From positions 10,947,001-11,011,000 of the forward strand of contig NC_083515.1 in the NCBI RefSeq assembly GCF_032362555.1: DNA of 64,000 bases, read 5' to 3'. The DNA is from Amyelois transitella (lineage: Eukaryota; Arthropoda; Insecta; Lepidoptera; Pyralidae). The notes under the pieces were generated by a model. The model saw nothing but the letters and a program-made list of their open reading frames with translations, was not told the DNA's origin and did not search any database. Positions 33,420 to 47,000 of the stretch are shown here, one piece after another. The translations under genes and the position numbers were made by a program. Numbering within the stretch: position 1 is the first letter of the stretch; each line of letters opens with the position of its first letter.

Positions 33420-34470
33420 TCGCCCGCGCGAAACTTGCGCCACCTACATAAAGAGACGATTTCAGCGCCACCTACAAAAAGGGACGAATTCAGCGCCACC
33501 TACATAAAGGGACGAATTCTGCGCCACCTACAAAAAGAGATGATTTCAGTGCCACCTACATAAAGAGACGAATTCTGCGCCACCTACAAAAAGAGATGAT
33601 TTCAGTGCCACCTACATAAAGAGACGAATTCTGCGCCACCTACAAAAAGAGATGATTTCAGTGCCACCTACATAAAGAGACGAATTTAGCGCCACCTACA
33701 AAAAGAGATGATTTCAGTGCCACCTACATAAAGAGACGAATTCTGCGCCACCTACAAAAAGAGATGATTTCAGTGCCACCTACATAAAGAGACGAATTTA
33801 GCGCCACCTACATAAAGAGACGAATTCTGCGCCACCTACAAAAAGAGATGATTTCAGTGCCGCCTACATAAAGAGACGAATTCTGCGCCACCTACAAAAA
33901 GAGATGATTTCAGTGCCACCTACATAAAGAGACGAATTCTGCGCCACCTACAAAAAGAGATGATTTCAGTGCCACCTACATAAAGAGACGAATTCTGCGC
34001 CACCTACAAAAAGAGATGATTTCAGTGCCACCTACATAAAGAGACGAATTCTGCGCCACCTACAAAAAGAGATGATTTCAGTGCCACCTACATAAAGAGA
34101 CGAATTCTGCGCCACCTACAAAAAGAGATGATTTCAGTGCCACCTACATAAAGAGACGAATTCTGCGCCACCTACAAAAAGAGATGATTTCAGTGCCACC
34201 TACATAAAGAGACGAATTCTGCGCCACCTACAAAAAGAGATGATTTCAGTGCCACCTACATAAAGAGACGAATTCTGCGCCACCTACAAAAAGAGATGAT
34301 TTCAGTGCCACCTACATAAAGAGACGAATTCTGCGCCACCTACAAAAAGAGATGATTTCAGTGCCACCTACATAAAGAGACGAATTTAGCGCCACCTACT
34401 AAAGAATACAGGCTTTTCAATAATTCCAGGGAAACCATAGTTTTTACCGGGATGAAATGTAAGTACCTAC
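33420..34470 (+). mobile_element. Helitron-like element carrying the minisatellite
   Basis: The left flank CGCCCGCGCGAAACTTGCGC and the right flank ATTCCAGGGAAACCATAGTTTTTACC match the two sides of the single-copy segment in the element at 25195-25395. The array therefore sits inside a copy of that element. Confidence 0.55.
33437..34400 (+). repeat. Minisatellite, 28-base unit, about 34 copies
   Basis: The unit is like GCGCCACCTACATAAAGAGA followed by CGAATTCT. After three irregular units, two variants alternate (GCGCCACCTACAAAAAGAGA, then GTGCCACCTACATAAAGAGA), giving a 56-base higher-order repeat. The unit length is not a multiple of 3 and the array is not coding. Confidence 0.97.
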
Positions 34471-34870
34471 TCTACCCTACCCTTTGTCCTTTACCAGACT
34501 CTTAACTATATATACGAATACAACATTTCAAGAATTAGTTCAGTAGATATCGCGTGTGAAGACAACAAACAAAATTGTATATAAATAAAAATATTTCTCT
34601 GTAAAAGCAAGTTGATTCTACTAGAATTAATATAATTCACTTTTAAACCGACTCCTTAAAAATGAATTTTATACTTAGAATATTTTTATCCTTAAATATT
34701 ATAAAAGATGACGCGCGCTCTTCAATTCGCTCAAAATAACTATAATAACTCTAGTATGGGTTCCTACAATTTATTTCGTTTTCAGTTTACCACATGCACG
34801 TTTTAAGGTGCAAATCCATGGATAATTACTATATAATATACTTATATGTATTATATAATATATATGGATA
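34471..34870. other. Unassigned AT-rich DNA
   Basis: No gene, splice-framed exon or known repeat identified. Confidence 0.35.
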
Positions 34871-34872
34871 GT

Positions 34873-35130
34873 TTTGTGCTGTATGGTTCCCAGCACCATA
34901 GAAAATAACCACCATATGTTTCCTATGGATGTTGTAAAAGGCGACTGAGCGCAAGGCTAATAAACTTGGGATTCTTCTTTTAGGCGATGGGCTATAGCAA
35001 CCTGTCACTTCATATGAATCTCAATTCTATCAGTAAGCCAAACAGTTGGACGTTGCCTATCAGTATTTTCAAGACTGTTGGTTCTGTCTACCCAGCAAAG
35101 GATATAGACGTGATTATATATATTTATGCA
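34873..35130 (+). mobile_element. SINE-like family A copy
   Basis: GTGCTGTATGGTTCCCAGCA to GACGTGATTATATATA. Confidence 0.82.
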
Positions 35131-35696
35131 TAGATAACTAACTAGATAATATACTATTTATTTACGTATGTTTTTGCAGACTAGACGCCCAGACAGAGAC
35201 ATAATATAAGTAGTCCTTTCTACGTTCTCGGACATGTTATATTTATGAAACTACACTTCACTTTCTTTTTTCTTTTATTTATTGTAATAAATTGACATAA
35301 TATTTTCATCATTTTATTAAGAATTAATTAATTGACTTAAGTGACTTATGTATAATTTTATAATAATTTGCATGCTTTTAATTAATAGCTGACCAGAAGG
35401 AAATATGTTTTGTTTTTACATCTTTTGTAAACCCTAGTCAAAAGCAAATAAATATTCTATTCTATTCTATTCACCCATTGTCATTCGAATGAATGAAGTA
35501 AGGAATTAACTTAGGTCAAAAATATAAACCTAGACATACTGGCGAATTAACAAGGCAAGTAATAGCAAATGTTTCTAAAATTTTAACTTGTCTGTGACTC
35601 CGTAAACGAATAAAACTAGTCGTTATATAAGTTCACTGCGTTTTATTAGGGTTATGGGCCCAGACTTGTAGCAAAAGGCTTTACCCAGCAAAGGAG

Positions 35697-35836
35697 CATA
35701 GTTTTTTTTGTTAATGAGACATTGAATCTCAATTCTATCATTAAGCCGAACAGCTGAACGTGGCCTTTAAGTCTTTTCAGGACTTTTGGCTCTGTCTACC
35801 CCGTAAGGGATATAGATGTGATTGTATGTATGAATT
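35697..35836 (+). mobile_element. SINE-like family A copy, 5' truncated
   Basis: From TTGAATCTCAATTCTATCAT to GTATGTATG. Confidence 0.8.
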
Positions 35837-35878
35837 TTAGTCAGTTTTTAAGTAGTCTACATTCAGGTTATTGTCATT

Positions 35879-36285
35879 ATGATTATTTTACATTATTTAT
35901 TGAAACTTTATTGTTTAAGGAACAGCGTTATAAGGGAATGTTGTGATGTGAAAGAAGATGTAGTTACAGGAATAGAAAAGGGTATGTTGAGATGGTTTGG
36001 TCATGTGGAGAGGATGAATGAAAACAGGTTGACTAAGCAGATATACAAGGAGAGTGTGGAGGGAAAGGTCGGAGTGGGAAGACCTAGACGAACGTATCTT
36101 GATCAAATTAAGGACGTCCTGGTAAAGGGTCAGGTCAAAAGTACCCGAAACCGCCGAGCTTGCATGAAGAGAGTTATGAATGTGGATGAAGCGAATGAAA
36201 TATGCAGAGATCGTGGCAAGTGGAAAGAGGTAGTCTCTGCCACCCCCTCCGGGAAAGAGGCGTGATTTTATGTATGTATGTTCAT
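35879..36285 (+). mobile_element. RTE-type non-LTR retrotransposon, longest 3' fragment
   Basis: The open frame 35879-36265 encodes the C-terminus of an endonuclease/reverse transcriptase. The typical MLRWFGHVERMNENRLTKQI and GRPRRTYLDQI motifs are intact, and the stop TGA at 36263 lies inside GAGGCGTGATTTTATG. A short 3' UTR of TATG repeats follows. The polymerase domain itself is lost by 5' truncation. Confidence 0.88.
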
Positions 36286-36504
36286 TGTACAAAATACAAA
36301 TTTACAGCACAATTGGCTGACTTAATGCTTTACTGTGCAACTGCGGCTTAAATAAAGGGCGGACACGGTGACAGTGAAATAAGGGATTGTGAATAAATAA
36401 CGTAGCTTCATAGGGCTTTCAGTAAAAGGTTTTAGTAAGAGAGTGGCACAAATTAATTTATATGTTTTACAAACATACAAAAGGGACCTTTTCTATCTTG
36501 CGAC

Positions 36505-36605
36505 CAGACATTTTATTTGACGTCGACCAATGTTGTGAAACCAAAAGATATGACAATTATTAAGTGATATGAAGTCTCATTCATAATAATGCATAAAATT
36601 GTCCT
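36505..36605 (+). repeat. Dispersed repeat family C, 3' half
   Basis: TATTTGACGTCGACCAATGT to ATAATAATGCATAAAATT. Confidence 0.6.
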
Positions 36606-36819
36606 ATATAATAGTATCAAGGCAAAAATAAAAATAGAACTTAAACTAAAGAGATATATAGCACAAGGGCACTACTTATTTGTAGAGAAATTTCTTCAAG
36701 TAGGCCCGCGTCAGGAAAATATAAAGAATGGCATTGGCTTGTGTACATAATTAATAATATATAAACTAACATAAACTCACTGATAAACCTAAAACATATT
36801 ATCTTATTCTAACAAATAT

Positions 36820-36948
36820 AAAGAGTAACAAACTCTTTCACGCAAACGCTACTGAACCGATTACGATGAAATTGGTATATAGGTAGCTGAAGACCCAAAA
36901 TAACACATAGACTACTCTTTATCCCGGATTTCCCGCGGGATTGATTCC
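36820..36948 (+). mobile_element. Short Helitron-like fragment, second subfamily
   Basis: CTCTTTCACGCAAACGCTAC to TCCCGCGGGATTGATTCC. No CTAG end. Confidence 0.6.
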
Positions 36949-36954
36949 TTAATT

Positions 36955-37110
36955 GTGTGGTTCCCGGGTCTTTAGAATACTAACAGAGGATCATCTCTTT
37001 CCCATTAATGTCGTAAAAAGCGGCTAAGTAAATGGGAGCTTTCAGCCTTTCCGAGATCGTTGGCTCTGTCTAACCCTCAAGGGATGTAGACGTGACTGTG
37101 TAGTATATAA
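36955..37110 (+). mobile_element. SINE-like family A copy, internally deleted
   Basis: GTGTGGTTCCCGGGTC head joined to the CAGCCTTTCCGAGATCGTTG 3' part. Confidence 0.7.
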
Positions 37111-37753
37111 ATAGAAAAAAAAAATAATAGAATAGCGTTATAATTGACTACTTACCAAACCATTTTTTTTTTCAATGGTTCTGGGAAAATTTTCTTCGTA
37201 TTTTATTTCAACTTTAAAAAGGGGCCAAAACAGAAAGCCGTCGAACTTCAGAAGCGAAATTTTAACTCACAACAATTGTAATTAGCAGAATTTTTTAAGA
37301 ATTCACAAAATGAGTAAACATTCCAAACTTTTCTTTTCATTAAATTGTAAGTAGGTGTATAATTACTTATTGATTTTTTCTTATGACAATATAGGGAGTT
37401 TCCGTCAATAAGTAAAAGCCACATGAAAATCGATCCATCCTATTATTAGAAATACTAGAGACCGAAGGGGAAAATCCCGCAGATTCTCCTTCCCGCGAGA
37501 ATTTCGGGACATCCTCTGGAATTTATGAAATTCTCCCGAAATACCTAAAACCGATGGACTGCATACCAAATATAAAGTCTTTAGTTCCCTTTACATCCCA
37601 TACCAATTTCAACTGATATAAAATGCGCAAGAATTTAGCGCCACCCAGTTAGTTGCAAATCCCATGGGAATATATTGTTACGAAAATTATATTATATTTT
37701 TACTTTAGGCGAAAAGTACCCTATGTCCCTTTTTCAGACTCTTTATTGATATA

Positions 37754-38018
37754 TTTGCCATGTGGTTACCGACACATATAGAAAAAAAAATTGGACCACT
37801 CCATCTCTTAACCATTGAAGTCGTAAAAGGCTAATAAGGGATAGGCTTATAAACATCGGAATCTTCTTTTAGGCGACGGGCTAACAACCTGCCACTTTAT
37901 ATGAATCTCAATTGTATCATTAAGCCAAACAGTTGAACGTGTTCTTTCAATCTTATCAAGAAGATCTCCCCGCAAGCGATATAGACGTGATTATATCTAT
38001 CTATGTATGTATGTATTT
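37754..38018 (+). mobile_element. SINE-like family A copy
   Basis: TGCCATGTGGTTACCGACAC to TATGTATGTATG. Confidence 0.8.
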
Positions 38019-41000
38019 TCCGAGACTCGACGAACTGAAACAAACAAACTATCTAGTTTAATTCTACGAAATGGCGAGGTAGTTCCACCCCAGGTGGCCA
38101 TTGCATTCAATATTCTCTCAAGATAATTGCTATTTCTATTCAACCGTAGACAATTGTTGTAATGAATCTATTCCAAAATAGATTAAGTAATTGTTTATCT
38201 ATTACTGTGAAACAGACAGTCTTAATAATGTTTCTTTCATCAAGACGTATTCAAGAACTTCGTCATGGTTTTAATCAAAAATACACTATAGAAATCTTGT
38301 TACATACATACATACATATAGTCACGTCTATATCCCTTGCAGGGTAGACAGAGCCAACAGTCTTGAAAAGACTGATAGGCCACGTTCAGCTTTTTGACTT
38401 CATGATAGAAATCTTATTGATATAGGAATAAAATTTAGTAATTTAATATTTATCTATGCTAATATTACAAAGCTGAAGAGTTTGTTTGTTTGAACGCGCT
38501 AACCTCAGGAACTACTGCTTCTAAATGAAAAAATATTTTTGTGTTGAATAGACCATTTATCGAGGAAGGCTTTAGGCTATATAACATCACGCTGCAACTA
38601 TTAGGAGCGAAGACATAATGGAGAAATGTATATTTATAAATTATTCATATTTGAGGGCTTCAATGATGCCCATAATAACTATTCCACGCGGACAAAGTCG
38701 CGGGCACTGCTAGTATATTATACGCCTAAGATATTATTATATAGGAGGTAAGTATGAAACTCCTGTGTGTAAAATTCGTCAAGCATGTTCCTTGGAAAGC
38801 ATAAGACAGCAATATTTCCTGAAATTACCAAAACTAAATTTATTCTTACCCGCGAGTGGATCTACGGGTATATAATCCTATACTATTAAACGAGCATTCC
38901 CACAAATGAACACCCAAAACAACTCCGCTCGATCACCCAGGTACTGTTTCTTGTATTTAATTCTAAAATATATGTTCATATACGTACGCTATGACAATAT
39001 ATCCATTTTTTTTTTAATTAATTCATATTACAAGGTGTGTTACTTACGATTATTCCCAATGTAGATAAATGAAGTTTGATCGTTAATAAATTCACCAAAT
39101 TAATCCATTTTCCGAAGCGATTTTTCTCACGAAAAGTTTTACAGATAATCAAAACTAAGATTTTCGTTGTACTTATTTATATTTTAGAATGTTTTCTACA
39201 CAGAATAGCAGAACAGAATGATGATATCTATGTTGTAATTAAGTGTAAACAGTAATTACATAACAACTGATAGGTTATTATCACACGTTATCAACTTTAT
39301 CGTATTTATTTGACACTATCACCTTCTTAATTCTATCATTAAGCCAAACAGCTGAACGTGGCTCGTGAATCAGTCTTTTCAGACTGTTGGCTCTGTCTAC
39401 CCTATAGACGTGATTATACGAATGAATGAATGAATAAAGCCGTACTGCTGAACGTGGCCTTTCAGTCATTTCGAGACCGTTGGCTCCGTCTACCCCGAAA
39501 GGGATATAGACGTGATTGTAGTTTAGCCTAGCTTATTAATAGATAGATAGAATAACCTTTATTGCACATAAATTATAACAAAAATAACTTATCCTTAACT
39601 TATGCTAAAATGATGTAAAATAGGCGGCTTGTCACATCAATTAGGCAGTCTCTTCCAGGTAACCACAGTCATAATAATTGCTAAAATGATCTTCTTTTAG
39701 AAACGGTTTAAGAGATCATGCAGAGCATGATCTCTTAAACCGTTTCTAATTCCTAGATTCGCTTTTCTAGTCTGTGCAAATGTGGATAATAATACACGTC
39801 TTTATTTATTGATTTAATAAAATAAATTTATATATACAGGACAAATTACACAGATCGAGTTAGCCCGAAAGTAAATTCGAGACTTGTTTTCTGTGATTCT
39901 AACTCAACGATACATCATCTCAATCTTCTTAAAATTTATGCCTTGTGGTTCCCGGCACCAATAGAAATAAGAATAGGACAATTTCATCTCTTTCCCGTGG
40001 ATGGATAGATATCGTAAAAGGCAACTAAGGGATAGGCTTATAAACTTGGGATTCTTCTCTATGGCGACGGGCTAGCAACCTGTCACTATATGAATCTCAA
40101 TCCTACCTGAACGACCTATCAGTCTTTTCAAGACTGAGACTCTGTCTACCGCGAAAGAAGTATGGACGTGATTATATGTCATATATACGTTCTTAAATGT
40201 CTCCGGAACTATATATAATTAAGAGTCTGGAGAAGGATATAGGGTACATTTCATCCCTGTAAAAATTAATGTTTCCTTGGGATTTGCAAAAAACCAGTAT
40301 ACTTTTGTAGATGGCGGTAAATTTGCTGCGGGTAAGAGCTAGTTTAAAAATAAATTCTTAAATAGTTCTATTCACCCATGACCGTAGTTACTATATCTAA
40401 AAAAAAATATGATTGGTAACATTTGTCTATGTCTCTATTTTTGTAGTGGCAACTAATGGCGGTCGTATATTTTTTTCTACTCAAGATATGAAGGTAATAT
40501 TTTCTTTAGCTACCACTCTCTGGAATATGAATGGTAAAAAATTACGTGTCTTGGCTGAGTATGTTCCTATTTCTGTTACTATTTTTATATAAGTTATGGC
40601 GTAGGTTGGAATAACATTATCCCGTTAATAAATATATATGAGTCAATCTTTATGCGTTCAAATCACTCAGACATAAGTAATAAACTCGAGACTTGTGTTA
40701 TGACTAGACTCCGCAACCCCGCTGTTTTTTTTTAATTCCCAATTTTTTTTTAATGATAACTTTGAGTTTCAATTAGTGACGAGTTGTTAGACCATTGCCT
40801 AAAATAAGTGTCCTAATATTTATTTTTCTGAAAAGTTACCATTTCGACTTAACCAGGGATTGAATCAGAAATGTAAGTAGATACTTAAGTAGTATGTATT
40901 TGCTTAAAGTTGACTGATTGGCTGTTTGGCGTACTTATGGACAGATAACTCATGGTCGTGTGATTTCCAGCAAAATAGGACTACTTCATTTCTCATCATC

Positions 41001-44000
41001 GTCTCTTCAACTTACTTCGTTTCCCATCTTTGCAGTTTCGGTTTATAGATATTTATTGACTCATAAAGAATACAATAATTCACTTACAATGAGTCTAAAA
41101 CTAATTTATAAATAATTCGTAAAAATATTGACGCAAATAAACAATGTAGTTTTCGAAAAAGTTAAGTAATTTACAAAATTTTGGTGTAGATATAATTTTT
41201 AAGTCTTCCTTTAAACAAAGTCAAAGATTTTATGTTTTTTAAGTCCTTAGGTAAGTCATTAAACATTTTTGCTCCTTCATATAATATATCACTCTTTCCA
41301 TATTTAGTTCTAGGTGTGGGTAATTTTATTTTATTTGTATTTCTTAAATGGTGTTTATATTTATTTATCGTAAAAGTTATTTTTGTTTGAATTTTCTTCT
41401 CAAGAATTTTTTTTACAAGAATGCACATTTTATATTTATATAGTTGATTTAAATTGAAAATTTTGTTTTTTTTATAAAGAGTTACAGTATTCATTAAATA
41501 GTTAAAATTAAATAGTGTTTTTATTACCTTATTTTGGGACCTCTGGATCAAATTCATATTTGTCTTATTTGCACTACCCCAAATTTCAATTAGATATTCG
41601 AGGTGGGACCTTACTAAAGAATTATATAACATGTACTTAACCTTAAATGGGATGCAAGAACCAACTCTCCGTAAAACGCCACGCAAAGAAACTAGCTTTC
41701 CTCTAAGATGTTCGATCATCAAGATGAAGTCCTAGATACTTTTCTTCGTTAGAGCGATGTAATTCTTCGCTATTTATAGTAAGACACGGGTAATGCGGTA
41801 TTTTTTTATTTTTTGCAGCAAATATCATGTAGTTAGTCTTTTTTGTATTTATGGTTAATAAATTACATTGGCACCAATCGTGAAATTTGTCGAGGTCTGT
41901 TTGTGCTGTATGAATTAGCTCCAAAAAATCAAGTCCGAAATAAAATAAACATGTGTCGTCTGCATATAGAGTTATATCGCCTGTAAGCCCGATTGTAGTG
42001 ATATTATTAATATATATTAAGAATAAAAGGGGTCCCAAAATAGATCCTTGTGGAATTCCACAAGTAATACTTTGTGGTTTACTCTGGCAGTCCCCTATTT
42101 TAACAATTTGATATCTGTCGGTTAGATACGATCGAAAGATTTCATAAGTCATACCTTTGATACCGAGATTTTCTAATTTGTTTAAGAGTAGTGTGTGGCT
42201 TATGGTATCAAAGGCTTTTTTAAAATCTATAAAAATACCCAAGCCAAACTTTTTATGGTCAATGTTTGTTTTGATTTGAGATATCAGATCAATTGCCGCA
42301 GATAGTGTTGAGGATTTTCTTCTGAAACCATATTGCTTTAAAGTTATAAAATTCAATTTTGACAGATGATTGTTAAGTCTACGGTATAATGCTGTTTCAA
42401 ATATTTTTGATAGAATAGGTAACACTGAAATCGGTCTATAATTGCTGGGGTCAGTTCTTTCACCCGACTTATAGACTGGAGTAACACGCGCTACTTTGAG
42501 AGAGGAGGAGTTTTGTCCCTTCACTGTTCAGGCCAAGAAACAACAATGAAAAAAAATGTTGAGGTACTTTTAATGAGGCTTATTCAAATTCTAAATTTTT
42601 ATTCATTATTATAGGATACTTCATACATACATACATAAAACCACGCCTCTTTCCCGGAGGGTTAGGCAGAGACTACCTCTTTCCACTTGCCACGATCTCG
42701 GCATACTTCCTTCGCTTCATCCACATTCATAACTCTCTTCATGCAAGCTCGGCGGTTTCGGGTACTTTTATACTAGGATACTTCATATCGCTTAATAATT
42801 GTCAAATCTATTGGTTTCACAACATTGGTTGACGTCAAATAAATTACTTAAATAAAACTAAGTTTACTGCCGCTTTCAAGGCGAAAATGCAGAAGAAGCG
42901 GTAACAAACTGCACTGCAGCATTTTCTTCAACAACGTCAACTTCACTTCATCTTCGTATTGTCTGCGTAAGTAACGTTAATTTAATAGGATCTTAAATAT
43001 TTTTGATGCTGCAACTTTTAGCGTTAAAGCTCATAAAAGCACAGGCCGTCTTCAAATTACTCTTATAGGAAGCTTTTAAGGAAGCATGTTTACACCTGGG
43101 GTATTAAAGGCTAGCCGCACACAAGAAGATCGAGAAATGAATTGATTCATTCATTCATTCATATAAACACGTCTATATTCCTCGAAAGACTGACAGGCAA
43201 CGTTCATGTAATTATTGAGATTCAAATAATGACAGGTTGCTAACCCATCGCTTAAAAGAAGAATCGCAAGTTTGTAAGCCTCGTAGCTGCCTTTTACGAC
43301 ACCCATGGGAAAGAGATGGAGTGGTCCTATTCTTTTTTCTTTTGGTGCCGGGATGGTTCCCGGCACCAAAAGAAAAAAGAATAGGCACTTATGTTATTGA
43401 TTTCTTTAGGTATTTGTAAGCGAATGAAACCGTTGCTTGTTTTTAAGCCTCAACAAAAAACGACGGATTGTCTGTCTATAGCTATTCTTTAGCTACCGAA
43501 CAGATGAACCGATTTTGATTTTGTTTCTTTTATTTGTTTTTGAGGTGAATTATTGTTAGTCGGGAGTCTATGATGGCCGCCGCTACAAAATGACGGAATA
43601 TTATTTTTTTCATGACTCCTCAATATAAGTACCTACCTATCAAATAAAAAAGCTTGAGTAATACCTAGTTTTTAGAAACAGCTGAACGCAGCCTACCAGT
43701 CTCTTCAAGACTTTTGGCTCTGTCTACCCCGCAAGGGATATAGACGGGATTATATGAATTAATATATTATATATGAATTAATGAATGAATAGTTTTTTAT
43801 GTAACTACTTAAGTTGTAATAGATTAAAAACTAAAGTCAGGAGTCAGGTCAGTTATTTTTAATTTAATAAGTCTTATACTTTTTGTGTTTTAAGTGGGGA
43901 CAGTGCCGGTCTCATTGAACATTTATGACCAAATTTCGAATGTCTTGAAAAAGGGAGATGTTAGGAGTACTACCCGTAATGCATAAAAAGATTAATGAAT

Positions 44001-47000
44001 GTGGAGGAAGCGGGAGAGGTCTGTAAGTATCGTAGCAAGTGGAAATCCATAGTCTCTGCCTACCCCAATGGGAAACAGGCGTGATGGTATGTAGTTATAT
44101 ATGTTATACCCAAATATCTAAGTAAATATTTTCGTAAAGAAACTTAATAGGTAACTTAATATCCCGGAATCCGCATTCTTTCCATCGCGGAATTTCCCTT
44201 GACATTAATATTCCTGTTGATTACATAACTTGCTCGGGATTATTAATGTGTGAACATTCCAGAAACATGGCGCCTGCCTATGTACGTACGTACAAACGTA
44301 CATACTTGCCTATTTGTGTTTTGTTGGTTTATGAATATTCATTTATTTTGACAAACATGGCGTCTTTCAGATGCGGTTCTTGGAAATTATTTATTTTAAT
44401 TTCTTAAATTACATTACAATTAAGTATATAATATTTATACAAAAAAAAAAAAACATCATAAAAAAATATTTAGTCACCGGTAGCGGAATTGGCAAACTGC
44501 AGCTACCGGTAGTGGGGCCTACAGATAAAGACACGTTCTGACAATGCGTAACGTGCCGTGTCCAGAAGTAGATACTGCCTTCTGCATTTGACCCTTGATC
44601 AAGCCAACTAACGAGAGCCTCTTCAGATATTGGTCGAGACACTTCATTATAAGACCATTCGCAGATACGACTTTCGGGACAATGATCGTAGAATACCCAT
44701 TCCACATGTGGGTAACCTCGTGAGCCAAGTCAAGGTACTTGTCAATTTGGCCTTCCCGGTTTATTATTTATTACATTATTTACATACATAACTTTATAAT
44801 ATAATCACGTCGCTAACCCTTACGGAGCAGACAAATTCAATAGTCCTGAAAAAGAGCTATATTATTATCCACAGCTATATTATTACTCAGTCAAGAGTAT
44901 TTTTCTATTGACATCTGACTAAAACATTATACCTACCGGCAAAATTTATACTCGTGAAGAATTTGGTTGCCACATTTACTTATAATGTCTTTGATTGCCA
45001 CAACGAAAAATTAAAAAAGACTTCCGTCAACGTCAGAGTTCTTGACGTTGATGTAAGGCATTGAAGTAAGTGTAAACAAACAAAAGCCTGCACAGAAACA
45101 AAACTTGTACAAATATTTGAAGAAAGGTTTCAATCGTATTTTAAATAAAAGTGTCGCTTCTTTTATAATTATCATCATCTTTATTAATACCAACAAAAAA
45201 ATGCTCAGAAAATTGTACACTCTAGTGTTTGTAAGGCAAGAAAATCAAATTCTCTTAGGAATGAAAAAGCGCGGTTTTGGCGTAAACAAATGGAATGGTT
45301 TTGGAGGGAAAGTCGAACCAAATGAGAGTATCATTGAAGCTGCTGCCCGAGAATTAAAAGAAGAATGCAGTTTGGAGGTAAAGACTAGCGATTTGAAGAA
45401 TATAGGCCATTTGGAGTTCACTTTTGAGGGACAGCCAACACTGATGGATGTAAGAGTTTATTCAACTGATATCTTCACCGGAAAGCCTACAGAATCCGAG
45501 GAAATGCGTCCCAAATGGTTTGATGTAGAAGACATACCATTTGATGAGATGTGGTTGGATGATAGACTCTGGTTTCCTTACATGTTTCAAGGAAAAACTT
45601 TCTTTGGCAGATTCCACTATGAGGGTTTTGAAAAAATATTGAATTATAAAATTGAAGAGCTGGAGTCCATGGATACATTCTATGAGAATCGGGAATAGTT
45701 CAGTAGGTCATAATTGTCTTTACAATTAATTTTAAGGGAAACAGTGATTACCTACCTACTTGTAGTAATTAGAAACCTAATGTTTTGTAGTATTTTTTAA
45801 TGCTGTGATTATCATAATTTACATTTGTAGAATAGTGATTGACTATCTGTCAAGTGATTTTTTATTTTTTATACAAATAAGTGTATAAAAAACTGTTGGC
45901 TCTGTCTACCCCACAAGGGATATAGATGTGAACATATGTTCTTGTGTATTAGAATACAGGTACTAATAATAATTATTCATCTAAAATAATCAGATATCTT
46001 CATCTCTGACTGATGAGGTCAAAATTAACAAAATTAAGAGTTGATTTAGAAACAAAATAATTGCTGTGATATTATTTTAATAATAAAAATAATTTGGAAC
46101 ATACATGACTTGTGTTATCTGTTAATAAAGATGTTTGATTGAAATAAATACAAAATTATTAAAAATAAGTTTATTTGATCTCATTCACTGTTAACATTTG
46201 AATCATTCACTTACAAAAACTAACAATGCTGCTTTTTATCACAAAATTACAAAGTGATATAAAAATGGCTTATTCACTTACAATACATTATAACCTCAGT
46301 GTTACTATAATGCGCCTATGGCAAAAAAAAAAATTATGATGGCATTTTTTATCATTTTACATAGTTAATGATGACATTCATAACAAAAACTGCAGATAAA
46401 ATTATTTTAGTGGAACTGTTTTTTTTTGTGGATGATATAAAATGTATACTACTATCAAGTATCGCTTCTTGCCCAGAATAAAGAGACATGGTTTTATGTA
46501 CACATATCACTAAGCACGGTTGTGAGTCACTTCGTATAACCACAAACAATTAATCACCCAATCACATTTACACTTAAAACTATTCTTCTTTCTCAACATC
46601 CTCTAACAGCGTCCTGGCAAGGTTTCTGGATAATGCCAACCTCAGCAGGTCCGCCTTCTCTCCAGCGAGGTCCTTGGACTTTAATTCTAGGCACTGCATT
46701 ATCTCGAATGTGTCTGATGACGAGAAGATTGGCTCGTCTGACTCCAACAGTGGGAGGGAATCCAGGAGTAAGGTCTCCCAGAAACTGTGGAAAAGTTATG
46801 GTAAAAATATTATCTATGGGTTAATACTACCTAATTATAATTAAAAAAGTACTTTTATTTATGCCAGTCAAAAGATACAAGATACCAAAGTAAGACACAG
46901 GCTGTAGAAATGATTACAGAATTGAGTAATGTACAATTAAAGAACTATGAAATTGGACTAAGCAGAAAACAGTTTATTTTTAAGAGAACTTACTATTATT